A DNA stretch of 64,000 nucleotides from Roseburia hominis (GTDB lineage Bacteria > Bacillota > Clostridia > Lachnospirales > Lachnospiraceae): NCBI GenBank assembly GCA_040702975.1, contig CP159990.1, positions 3,782,001-3,846,000 on the forward strand. Reading direction: 5' to 3'. The notes under the pieces were generated by a model that saw nothing but the letters and a program-made list of their open reading frames with translations, made no database searches and had not been told where the DNA came from. Below, one piece after another: positions 39,319 through 47,290 of the stretch. Made by a program: the position numbers and the translations under genes. Position 1 is the stretch's first letter. Each line of letters opens with the position of its first letter.

Positions 39319-41169
39319 TTACCCTTTCGTCCAGGAAGACACATAGGGTATATAAGCGGAAAATGCCGACGGAATCGCCCAGGTCTTCTGGATCTCCTCA
39401 AACGGTGCAAAAAGAAGCGGTTCCGTGCATTTCTTTTCCAGCTCATCGACACGAATCATGTAAGCTTTCATCTGCCACTCAACATGGCTGAATATATGCT
39501 TTGCCTCCGGCAATGGCTCCACACGGATCGGACTAAGTCCGATCTTTTTGCTGTATGCGATCACTTCTTCCATCGTAAGATGACCTTCAAGTCCCGGGAA
39601 TTCATAGAGGCCCGCCAGAAGCCCGCGGGCAGGACGTTTGCGAATCGCAACTTTCCCTCCATCCCTGAATAGCAGGATTGTTCTTGGCTGAATCTTCCGG
39701 GCTTTTTCCTTCTTTTTGACCGGGAGCTCCATCTGGCACCCCAGTTCTCTTGCACGGCACAGGTGACTGACCGGACAGATTTCGCATTTGGGCGCCCCGT
39801 TCGGCACGCAGATGAGCGCCCCCAGCTCGATCAGGCCCTGATTAAAATCAGAGGGCGCATCGGCCGGGATCACTTTTTCCAGGCTCTCCTCTATCTTCTT
39901 CCTTACGGACGCTTTCATGATATCCTCATAGCTTGCCAGAAGCCTTGAAATCACGCGCAGCACATTGCCGTCCACCGCAGGCTTTGGAACGCCGAATGCA
40001 AAAGATGCGATTGCCCCCGCCGTATAGCTTCCGATTCCGGCAAGGCTGTATATAGCTTCAAAGCTCCCCGGAATCTCTCCGTGGAAATCCACCATAACCT
40101 GTCTGGCCGCTTTTTGCATATTGCGGACACGGTTATAGTATCCCAGCCCTTCCCACAGCTTTAAAAGCCTGTCTTCCTCCGCTTCCGCCAGGTCCTCTAC
40201 CGTCGGCAGAGCCTCCAAAAAGCGCTGATAATAGGACTTTACCGCCTCCACGCGGGTCTGCTGGAGCATAATTTCCGATACCCACACATGATAGGCTGTC
40301 TCCTGCCTGTTTTCATTTGTCTTCCGCCAGGGAAGATCTCGCTTATTCCCGCGGTACCATGTTATGAGCGGGTCTGCAAGAGCCAAAAGACGATCCTTGC
40401 CGAGATGAACGTCCACTGGACGTTCACTTAGGCATGCTTGGCAACCGAGATGATCGTCCACCGAACGTTCACTTAGGTATTCTTGGCAGTCCAGCGCTAC
40501 CGGAATCGAATCCGCCAGCCTGATTGAATCCTGCGTCACCTGGCAGTCATACGCCAGTACCTTCACTCCGGCCTTCGCCGCAGCCTCAAGCGCCTCGGCG
40601 AACTTAAGATGCGTGTCCCGATTCGGCGTAAAATAGCGCACGTCCTTCATCTGAATCACAAAAAGGATATATGCCTCATACCCTTCCTCCACCGCCTTTA
40701 CCAGTTCCTCCACATGCTTTACCGCCCGTTCACTGGGGGCGTCCGGGAAACGCACCCGTCCTTCTTCCTCCAGTGTAACGCCCTTCACTTCAATAAATGT
40801 TTTCTTCTGTCCATGCTCCACATACAGGTCGAACCGGGAAGACCCATATGTCACCTCCTGTTTCACCAGAAGGACGTCGGAAAAAAGACCTCCCTCTTCA
40901 ATCCATTCTTTCACCACATAGTTGGGAATCTGGGAGTCGACATTGATCATCTTCTCCCCTTTTTCCACCCCGATCAGGTCCCATTTCGTCTTTCTTCCGG
41001 GACTGTCATTTTCCTGCACATAAACAACTGCACCGGGCACAAAAAGCTCGGCGCAGCGTCCTGTATTCTTCACATGTACGATTTCTTTTTGCCCCTCTAT
41101 CTCCACATGGGCAATAAACCGATTCGGACGCTCAATAAAACGTCCCCTTTTTATTCTGTCATATCTCAT
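39319..41169 (-). CDS. SfsA-MutY fusion: DNA-binding sugar fermentation stimulation protein joined to A/G-specific adenine glycosylase
   Basis: 616 residues. Residues 1-228 are a whole SfsA protein (RPNRFIAHVE, GRCAELFVPGA, FIEVKGVTLEEEGRVRFPDAPS), ending near VLAYDCQVTQDSIRLADSIPVAL. Residues about 229-261 form a linker of two 15-residue repeats, CQEYLSERSVDDHLG and CQACLSERPVDVHLG, encoded by two tandem copies of the palindromic element. Residues about 262-616 are a full MutY: EIMLQQTRVEAV, the HhH-GPD region GIGSYTAGAIASFAFG with catalytic Asp in VDGNVLR, an iron-sulfur motif C-x6-C-x2-C-x5-C and a C-terminal NUDIX-like 8-oxoG-recognition domain. MutY removes adenine opposite 8-oxoguanine. 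Confidence 0.9.
   Translation of the reverse strand: MRYDRIKRGRFIERPNRFIAHVEIEGQKEIVHVKNTGRCAELFVPGAVVYVQENDSPGRKTKWDLIGVEKGEKMINVDSQIPNYVVKEWIEEGGLFSDVLLVKQEVTYGSSRFDLYVEHGQKKTFIEVKGVTLEEEGRVRFPDAPSERAVKHVEELVKAVEEGYEAYILFVIQMKDVRYFTPNRDTHLKFAEALEAAAKAGVKVLAYDCQVTQDSIRLADSIPVALDCQEYLSERSVDDHLGCQACLSERPVDVHLGKDRLLALADPLITWYRGNKRDLPWRKTNENRQETAYHVWVSEIMLQQTRVEAVKSYYQRFLEALPTVEDLAEAEEDRLLKLWEGLGYYNRVRNMQKAARQVMVDFHGEIPGSFEAIYSLAGIGSYTAGAIASFAFGVPKPAVDGNVLRVISRLLASYEDIMKASVRKKIEESLEKVIPADAPSDFNQGLIELGALICVPNGAPKCEICPVSHLCRARELGCQMELPVKKKEKARKIQPRTILLFRDGGKVAIRKRPARGLLAGLYEFPGLEGHLTMEEVIAYSKKIGLSPIRVEPLPEAKHIFSHVEWQMKAYMIRVDELEKKCTEPLLFAPFEEIQKTWAIPSAFSAYIPYVSSWTKG
40399..40442 (-). repeat. 44-bp palindromic element, copy 2 (in coding sequence)
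   Basis: Inner stem TGAACGTCC/GGACGTTCA, outer stem GCCGAG/CTTGGC, tail ACTTAGGCATG. Translated on the minus strand as CQACLSERPVDVHLG within the SfsA-MutY linker. Confidence 0.9.
40444..40487 (-). repeat. 44-bp palindromic element, copy 3 (in coding sequence)
   Basis: Tandem to copy 2 with a 45-base period, so it stays in frame. Inner stem TGATCGTCC/GAACGTTCA has two mismatches. Translated as CQEYLSERSVDDHLG. Confidence 0.9.
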
Positions 41170-41240
41170 ACTCTCTTACCCAGACTCCCGATTTGCCTGA
41201 ACATCTGCCTTGCCGGAAGCCATTTTCCAAAATCCAGCTG

Positions 41241-42017
41241 CTATCTGCTCCGTTCTCCTGCGACAACCAGCGGAATCTGTTCCCGTTCTGCTTTTCTCAC
41301 ATATTCCGTCGCAATCTGGGAATCCGTGATGATCTTATACACCTGATTGACCGGACAGATCACCGACACATATCCTCCACCGAATTTGCTGCTGTCCGCC
41401 AAAACAAATACCTGCGATGCCGCCTTTAATATAGCACGCTTAATCTGCATCTGCGGAGTCGCGATCGAGGTCAGCCCTACATCAAAATTAATACTATGCA
41501 CACCGATAAATCCTTTATCTACATGAAACTGCTCCATATTCTGGAGTGCGGAATCTCCCATCGTCGCCGCAAGGTGTCCTCCCACATGCCCGCCTACCAT
41601 ATAAAGCTCTACGTGGCGTACATCCGCCAATTCATTCCCCACCAAAAGGGAATTCGTCACCACGGCAATCCGCTTCTCCGGGTGCTCCTTAATGTACACC
41701 GCCAGATAAAAACTGCTGGACGCGTCGTCAATGATGATCGTATCTCTGTCCTCAATGTATTCGTAGGCACAGGCTGCAATCTGGCGCTTGCGGGCCGTAT
41801 TCCGGTAAATACTCTCCGCGGAGTATTTTCTGTCTACTCCTTTATCCAGGCGGAGTGCACCGCCATGAATCCGCTTCAGCAGCCCCTCCCTGTCCATGAC
41901 CTTGATGTCATTACGGATCGTCACTTCCGAACAGCCAAGTCGTTTACTCAGATCTGCCACCCTCACTTTACCGTATTCATTTAATTCCTGCAGGATCTCC
42001 CGTCTGCGCTCTTCCAT
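41241..42017 (-). CDS. DeoR family transcriptional regulator
   Basis: 258 residues. N-terminal DeoR helix-turn-helix (RREILQELNEYGKVRVADLSKRLGCSEVTIRNDI, landmark SEVTIRNDIKVMDREGLL) and the C-terminal sugar-phosphate-sensing domain (DDASSSFYLAVYI and a VLADSSKFGG motif near 215). It lies beyond a ycxB-like gene from the sugar-acid operon and is the obvious candidate to control it, with a phosphorylated sugar acid as effector. Confidence 0.9.
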   Translation of the reverse strand: MEERRREILQELNEYGKVRVADLSKRLGCSEVTIRNDIKVMDREGLLKRIHGGALRLDKGVDRKYSAESIYRNTARKRQIAACAYEYIEDRDTIIIDDASSSFYLAVYIKEHPEKRIAVVTNSLLVGNELADVRHVELYMVGGHVGGHLAATMGDSALQNMEQFHVDKGFIGVHSINFDVGLTSIATPQMQIKRAILKAASQVFVLADSSKFGGGYVSVICPVNQVYKIITDSQIATEYVRKAEREQIPLVVAGERSR

Positions 42018-42041
42018 CTTAACCTCCGAACGGTGCGGATG

Positions 42042-42548
42042 TTATCTCATTCTCACATTATTCATACCGAGATGCCTGGCGATCATCTGGAAAATAGGGG
42101 TAAATTCCTGACCAAAATCCTGCTTCGGAATGATCAGAGCCCTCTCTGCCTCATAATAGATTCCAATCGTTTTCGGCGTTACTACCGCACGTTTGATCTC
42201 TTCCCAGCTATACTGCTTCTCCTGCTCGTTCGCCCATCTCACCGTGATGCCCTCTTCATCCGAAAATGTATACTCCGCAGGACCGTTATATTCCGGATTG
42301 ACCTCCACCTGCTTCTTTGCCCTCGTCTTGAGCAGGAACGGCGTGTAACCCAGAAAGATCACTGCTGCGACCACATAGAACACCAGATGCAAGGCATCTG
42401 TCCTTCCTGTCACATACATGGAAATTCCAAGAAATGCAATGGCAAGTCCCAGTATGTTGGTCAAAAAGCCACTAAATTTTGAATAGGCATGGAATAAAAG
42501 AAAATCATATAATGTCTCTTTTGTCATGTGCACCGTTATTTTATTCAT
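42042..42548 (-). CDS. YcxB-like membrane protein
   Basis: 168 residues from the ATG at 42548, which has AAAGGAGGAC upstream. Two hydrophobic segments (about 27-47 and 54-72) precede a beta-rich C-terminal domain with W..IKRAVVTPKTIGIYY and ALIIPKQDFG. A paralogue of 15664-16173. Function unknown. It lies 24 bases before deoR and may be cotranscribed with it; a terminator separates it from the sugar-acid operon. Confidence 0.78.
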   Translation of the reverse strand: MNKITVHMTKETLYDFLLFHAYSKFSGFLTNILGLAIAFLGISMYVTGRTDALHLVFYVVAAVIFLGYTPFLLKTRAKKQVEVNPEYNGPAEYTFSDEEGITVRWANEQEKQYSWEEIKRAVVTPKTIGIYYEAERALIIPKQDFGQEFTPIFQMIARHLGMNNVRMR

Positions 42549-42588
42549 AAGTCCTCCTTTATAAAACACTTCCGCCTCAGAAAGTTTT

Positions 42589-42633
42589 TATAAAAAAGTC
42601 CCTTTATATTCTAACATATAAAAGGACTTTTTT
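42589..42633. terminator. Bidirectional-looking terminator of the sugar-acid operon
   Basis: AAAAAAGTCC and GGACTTTTTT with an internal TTTATA/TATAAA extension form one long stem, T runs on both strands. It follows the KdgT-like permease gene. Confidence 0.85.
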
Positions 42634-42679
42634 GCACCTTATTTACAACATTTTTGCAGAGTGTATGTATAGATTATAA

Positions 42680-43711
42680 TTAGTTGCCTGCTACCTTAGA
42701 GTATGCCCAGCCTTCCGGACTGTAGATACCTTTCTGTTTCTTCTGCATATACTTGTCAAATGCTGCCGTGATAAACGGGCAAAGGAACAAAGTAATGATA
42801 GAAGCGGTCGCGCACTGCGCGGTTGCCATCGGAACGAATTCTTCCATAGTCGGGTCAGCCTCAGCAACTGCTGCCGGTGTCATAGCAGAGTTCAGAGCGG
42901 TCGTACCGATTGCCGCGCCCATTGCATTTCTCTCTTTCTTCGGAAGCAGAAGATTGATAACGAAGAAGAAAAGTACTGCGGTTGCTGCAGAGATCAGACC
43001 AAGTAAGATACCAGATGCTCCGGCTGTCAGAATGGTCTTTACGTCTGTCTTTGCGCCGATGGAGATCGTCATGAAGAAAGTAACGATCGGCTGTGCTGTC
43101 TTACATGCATCACGGAATCCTTTGTCAAGGTTACCCCAGATAAATCCGATAAGCAGCGGTACTAATACTGCGATCAGAGATTTAATCGGAATGTTTGCAA
43201 GTCCCGTTGCTCCCAGAGCAATCAGGGTAAAGAACGGTCCGTCGTTCAGGGACAGGATAGAGATTGCTCCGGTATCTGTCGCATTACCAAACTGAGAAGA
43301 CAGGGAAATGTACAGAGAACCGTTGGAGTTGGTGATTGCTGCAATCAATACGAACGGTGCGATTCCAAGGAACCCTTCCGGTCCACAGATTGCGCCTACT
43401 AACATACCCACAATTACGCCAAGTACGAACTTTGTACCAGTCATGATCACACCTTTGTACAAAGGCATACCAACCTGTTTAATATCAATCATGGAACCAC
43501 ATACAATCAGGAAGAATCCCATCATACAAGAGTTTCCTTCATAGAACAATGCTGTTACATATCCGCCGATCTGGAATACCTGCGGTACGAATGTTGCCAA
43601 CAGCACTGCGATTACAAGCGGAATGATTACCAGACCACCCGGAAGTGCCTTCATTTTGTTAAGAATGTCAAGGTCCTTGCGTTCCTCTACCTTATTTGTT
43701 TTCTCACTCAT
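42680..43711 (-). CDS. 2-keto-3-deoxygluconate permease family transporter
   Basis: 343 residues with about ten hydrophobic segments. Family landmarks of KdgT: MKALPGGLVIIPLVIA near 20, SNGSLYISLSSQFGNATDTGA near 137 and a C-terminal GAAIGTTALNSAMTPAA. In operons with PdxA2 and a four-carbon acid sugar kinase, such carriers probably import D-threonate, D-erythronate or L-threonate rather than ketodeoxygluconate; this is context inference. Last gene of the operon. Confidence 0.88.
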   Translation of the reverse strand: MSEKTNKVEERKDLDILNKMKALPGGLVIIPLVIAVLLATFVPQVFQIGGYVTALFYEGNSCMMGFFLIVCGSMIDIKQVGMPLYKGVIMTGTKFVLGVIVGMLVGAICGPEGFLGIAPFVLIAAITNSNGSLYISLSSQFGNATDTGAISILSLNDGPFFTLIALGATGLANIPIKSLIAVLVPLLIGFIWGNLDKGFRDACKTAQPIVTFFMTISIGAKTDVKTILTAGASGILLGLISAATAVLFFFVINLLLPKKERNAMGAAIGTTALNSAMTPAAVAEADPTMEEFVPMATAQCATASIITLFLCPFITAAFDKYMQKKQKGIYSPEGWAYSKVAGN

Positions 43712-43745
43712 TAATTTTTCCTCACTTTCCTTTTCTCTACTTTTG

Positions 43746-45086
43746 TTACCTAGCTGCTTCCCTGAACAGACGGCTCACGATATCGCAAGCTGAGGTATCG
43801 ACACCTGTAAGTCCACCTTTTCCTACTACCGGAAGCCCTTCATAGTTTCCTACTAATCTGCCGATGTCTGTCTGCGGGATCACATAATCTATTACTTCTA
43901 TACACTCTACCCCAAGCTGCTGACACACATTTACCATGGTGTCGCCGCCTGTTGTATAAAGCCCTGCTACTTTTTCTCTTCCGACTTTTTCAAGCATCTG
44001 AGAAATAATCATTCCAAGTCCGGCATTGATTCTGTCTGCACTCATGCCGCCCGGATAATGTCTCTTGTTATCTTCTTCTGTCAGATTCAAAAGCTCTCCG
44101 TGAAGTGCAGTCTCAAAGAGGATCGCTCTGGGCTGTACTTCGCCGTTCATATACTCCATTGCTTTTTCTACTGCTTTATGTACTTCATTTAACGCTGTCT
44201 CGCCACCGTCGATCAGTGCCACCGGATCTACGCTGACACGCACATGGCGCGGATCCTGACAGAGCACTTCCATCTGTTTTTTGGTCACCGGAGTTGCACT
44301 TCCCGCTGCAATGAGGACCGTTTTTCCTGCCTCATCTGCTTCCGGTGGAATGTTCGGCTCTTCTATTCCGATCAGGCTTCTGTGGTATGCCATTTTTGCG
44401 GTGAACGGGCCCGGATCTACCGTGACAACATCCCAGCTAAGGGAAATGCATGCCTGCGCGATGTTTTCCACATCCTCCAGTGTAATTGCATCTACTACGA
44501 TGACCTGACAGCCTGCCTCTCTTTGCTCTTTGAGTGCCTCTTCGATCACTTCATCGCCTGCAAGTACCTTATCAAGGGTCACAAGACCTACTTTTCTGCG
44601 GGTCTGTCCTGCGAGAAGACGTGGGATATAGTTTTCCCTGACCGGTGTTCTTACGTCCTGTGCGACCGGTGTGTTGATCAGCGCAACACCGTCGATCACG
44701 GAATATCCTCCCACCAGAATTCTACGGGACTGGGGCATAGCCGGAACGACTACCGCTACTGTATCCTCGCTGAGCTGGTCAAGCATGGCGTCGATTTCTA
44801 CGCCGATTCCTCCACGCATGGTCGTATCCGTACGTTTCTGGAAGTATTTTACACCCATGTTTTTAAGGGCGATGGTCGCGTCTTTTACCTTGGCATACGC
44901 TTCGTTAGCCGGAAGCGGGCGGCTGTTGCTGCTGATTACGATGGCGTCAAGCTCATCAACCGCCTGCGCCTTAGCCGCTGCCTCTACATTAAAGAACACA
45001 GCGGTTCTTGCTTTACTTCTTGCAAGGAGGACGCCTGTGGTGGTTCCTCCGGTAAGATCATCTGCTACTACTCCAATAAGCGGCAT
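43746..45086 (-). CDS. Four-carbon acid sugar kinase (DUF1537; D-threonate/D-erythronate kinase type)
   Basis: 446 residues from the ATG at 45086 (GAGAGG upstream). The N-terminus IGVVADDLTGG and the Arg/Asp motif FQKRTDTTMRGGIG near 98 are typical of this kinase family, together with the C-terminal TTGGDTMVNVC and VGKGGLTG ATP-site segments. It would phosphorylate a four-carbon sugar acid at O4. It sits between pdxA2 and the permease. In the characterised DtnK/PdxA2 pathway the product is then oxidised and decarboxylated to dihydroxyacetone phosphate. Confidence 0.9.
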   Translation of the reverse strand: MPLIGVVADDLTGGTTTGVLLARSKARTAVFFNVEAAAKAQAVDELDAIVISSNSRPLPANEAYAKVKDATIALKNMGVKYFQKRTDTTMRGGIGVEIDAMLDQLSEDTVAVVVPAMPQSRRILVGGYSVIDGVALINTPVAQDVRTPVRENYIPRLLAGQTRRKVGLVTLDKVLAGDEVIEEALKEQREAGCQVIVVDAITLEDVENIAQACISLSWDVVTVDPGPFTAKMAYHRSLIGIEEPNIPPEADEAGKTVLIAAGSATPVTKKQMEVLCQDPRHVRVSVDPVALIDGGETALNEVHKAVEKAMEYMNGEVQPRAILFETALHGELLNLTEEDNKRHYPGGMSADRINAGLGMIISQMLEKVGREKVAGLYTTGGDTMVNVCQQLGVECIEVIDYVIPQTDIGRLVGNYEGLPVVGKGGLTGVDTSACDIVSRLFREAAR

Positions 45087-45123
45087 ATCTTCGACCTCTC
45101 TTTCTATCTCTAACAACCGTGTT

Positions 45124-46143
45124 CTACGCTTCTTTTTCGTGCTGCTTTGCAGCGTACTCTGCAACGACCTTTGTGGACTCGATCAGGCTGATGCTGTTTG
45201 CGATTCCTTTTCCGGCAATATCAAATGCGGTTCCATGGTCAACGGAGCTTCTGATGAACGGAAGGCCGAAGGTCAGGGTTACGGATTTCTCAAAGTCAAG
45301 CGTCTTACATGCAATATGTCCCTGATCATGGTACAGAGAAAGGATTGCATCGTATTTTCCGGATTTACCGATGTGGAATACGGAATCTGCCGGACACGGT
45401 CCTACTGCATTGATTCCCATTTCCTGAGCAGCTTTCACGGCCGGGCCCAAATCTGTGATTTCCTCGGTTCCGAAGAGGCCGTTGTCACCATTGTGCGGGT
45501 TCAGGCCTGCTACTGCGATCAGCGGATTCTCGATTCCGACTTTGCGGAGCTCTTTGTCAATGTTGATCACGTTGTCAAGCACCACTTCTTTGGTCGCATA
45601 GTGGCATGCATCCACCAGAGACATATGACGGCTTACGAAGAATACTCTCAGCTTGTGGCAGGAGAACATCGTCAGCGCATACGGAGAATTGGTCTGATGC
45701 TGGTAGATCTCTGTATGTCCCGGCTCTTTAATTCCCACCAGTTTGATTGCACCTTTGTGAATCGGTGAGGTGGAAACGGCATCTACCTTCTTAGCCATTC
45801 CAAGCTCAATGGATTTCATGATCCAATCGATTGCCATCTGTCCTGCCAGCGCCTGAACTTCTCCCCATTTGATAGAATCTGTATCATAGTCGCCAGTCTC
45901 AAGAACATCAACGGTTCCATACTCGTATTTCGCTTCAGAAGGATCGCTAATCTTATTGTACTTCAGCTCTTTTCCAAGAACCTTTGCTGCTCTGTCCAGG
46001 ATAGCAATGCTGCCGATTACAAACGGCTTGCAGCATTCGTGAATTCCTTCATCAAGCATTGTTCCTACTACAATCTCCGGTCCGATTCCTGCCGGGTCTC
46101 CCATAGTGATGGCTGTTACTGGTTTGAATTTTGTTTCGCTCAT
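45124..46143 (-). CDS. pdxA2: 4-phospho-D-threonate / D-erythronate dehydrogenase (PdxA2 type)
   Basis: 339 residues from the ATG at 46143, which has AAGGAAGAG upstream; the longer frame to 46233 would add a Lys/Arg-rich tail encoded by promoter-region sequence. PdxA-family motifs: ITMGDPAGIGPEI near 12, SPIHKGAIK near 140 with GHTEIYQ (zinc His), and LYHDQGHIACK near 272 with the second zinc His. Neighbouring kinase and permease identify it as PdxA2, not the vitamin B6 enzyme. It oxidises 4-phosphothreonate to a keto acid that loses CO2 to give dihydroxyacetone phosphate. Confidence 0.9.
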   Translation of the reverse strand: MSETKFKPVTAITMGDPAGIGPEIVVGTMLDEGIHECCKPFVIGSIAILDRAAKVLGKELKYNKISDPSEAKYEYGTVDVLETGDYDTDSIKWGEVQALAGQMAIDWIMKSIELGMAKKVDAVSTSPIHKGAIKLVGIKEPGHTEIYQHQTNSPYALTMFSCHKLRVFFVSRHMSLVDACHYATKEVVLDNVINIDKELRKVGIENPLIAVAGLNPHNGDNGLFGTEEITDLGPAVKAAQEMGINAVGPCPADSVFHIGKSGKYDAILSLYHDQGHIACKTLDFEKSVTLTFGLPFIRSSVDHGTAFDIAGKGIANSISLIESTKVVAEYAAKQHEKEA

Positions 46144-46452
46144 TTTTCTCTTCCTTTCGTTTTGTTTTCGTTTACGTTTGCGTTTCTCCTCTTTTCTTGT
46201 TATCATTCTATATACTTTTCTTGCGTTTTTCAATAGTTTTTTTCATTTTTGGTATATTTCATATTTTTAAATGCCATTTTTTATGCACATTTCATAATTA
46301 TTTTGCGCTATTTTTTCGTTTGCTTTCGATTTTTCGTTTGTTAAAAAAATGACATCTTTAGTATTGTGTTTTTTTCGATTTCGTAGTATACTTTAATACA
46401 AGGGAATTGGATACAATCATATAGACGTGTTTTATAAGGAGGACATGAAAGC
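46144..46452. promoter_or_regulatory. Divergent pdxA2 / tpiA control region with TTTCGTTT arrays
   Basis: Two promoters diverge here: minus strand TTGAAA (46233-46228), 17 bases, TAGAAT (46210-46205); plus strand TTGTGT (46364-46369), 17 bases, TATACT (46387-46392). Repeats of TTTCGTTT or close variants occur at 46155-46162, 46166-46173, 46314-46321, 46332-46339 and as TTTCGATTTCG at 46374-46384, with ACGTTTGCGTTT at 46174-46185. Such short direct repeats are typical operators for DeoR-family repressors, so co-regulation by the DeoR protein at 41241 is plausible. Confidence 0.65.
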
Positions 46453-47235
46453 ATGCAGAAAAAACTATATTTCGGAAGTAATCTGAAGATGTACAAGACT
46501 ATTCAGGAGACTGTAGCTTATTTGCAGAAGCTGGTGGAGAACACCAAAGATATCAGCCGCGACGAGATCGAGCTATTTATTATTCCGTCTTATACCACCC
46601 TGGAAAGCGCTACCGCTAAGGTAGACCGGAATTATGTGATGTTAGGCGCACAGAATATGTGCTGGGAAGACCAGGGACAGTTTACCGGCGAGATTTCTCC
46701 GCTTATGTTAAAGGAACTCGGACTTGATCTGGTCATGATCGGCCATTCTGAGAGACGTCATGTATTCGGAGAGACAGACGTAGAAGAGAACAAGAAAGTA
46801 AAGGCGGCTTTAAATCATGGCTTTACGACTTTATTATGTATCGGCGAGACCGCCGAGGAGAAGAATTTCGGCATCAGTGCGGAAGTGCTGCGCACCCAGC
46901 TTAAGGTGGGATTCCACGATGTTCCGGCAGAGCAGGCAGGGAAGATCTGGGTTGCTTACGAACCGGTATGGTCCATCGGCGTAAACGGAACTCCCGCAAG
47001 TGCAGACTATGCGGAAGAGATGCATAAGGTCATCAAGGGCTGTCTGCAGGAGATCTTCGGCGATGCTTCCAAAGATATCCCGGTTCTCTACGGTGGCAGT
47101 GTCAATCCGGGCAATGCAAATGAACTTATCGTTCAGCCTTCAATCGATGGTCTGTTCACCGGACGTGCCGCGTGGGACGCAGACAAGTTCGACAAGCTGA
47201 TCCGCGATGCAAAGGCTACTTACGAGGCAAAGTAA
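46453..47235 (+). CDS. tpiA: Triosephosphate isomerase
   Basis: 260 residues. TIM landmarks: GSNLKMYKT near the start (substrate Asn/Lys), IGHSERRHVFGE with catalytic His near 98, WVAYEPVWSIG with catalytic Glu near 169 and VLYGGSVNPGNA near 214. The N-terminal GSNLKMYK form is less usual than GNWKMN and suggests a paralogue dedicated to a pathway. Its divergence from the sugar-acid operon, whose product is dihydroxyacetone phosphate, supports that. AAGGAGG lies 12 bases before the ATG. Confidence 0.92.
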   Translation: MQKKLYFGSNLKMYKTIQETVAYLQKLVENTKDISRDEIELFIIPSYTTLESATAKVDRNYVMLGAQNMCWEDQGQFTGEISPLMLKELGLDLVMIGHSERRHVFGETDVEENKKVKAALNHGFTTLLCIGETAEEKNFGISAEVLRTQLKVGFHDVPAEQAGKIWVAYEPVWSIGVNGTPASADYAEEMHKVIKGCLQEIFGDASKDIPVLYGGSVNPGNANELIVQPSIDGLFTGRAAWDADKFDKLIRDAKATYEAK

Positions 47236-47290
47236 CATCGTATTATATTGAAAAATATGCTGCCAGGGCGGAGGGACGACCTATTTGCTG

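Noticed and set aside
40399-40487. A CRISPR array formed by the tandem 44-bp units
   Set aside because: Only two units, no unique spacers between them, located inside a coding frame and without cas genes.
44244-45113. A 289-codon plus-strand frame opposite the sugar-acid kinase
   Set aside because: Shadow of the DUF1537 kinase gene; Cys/His-rich by chance.
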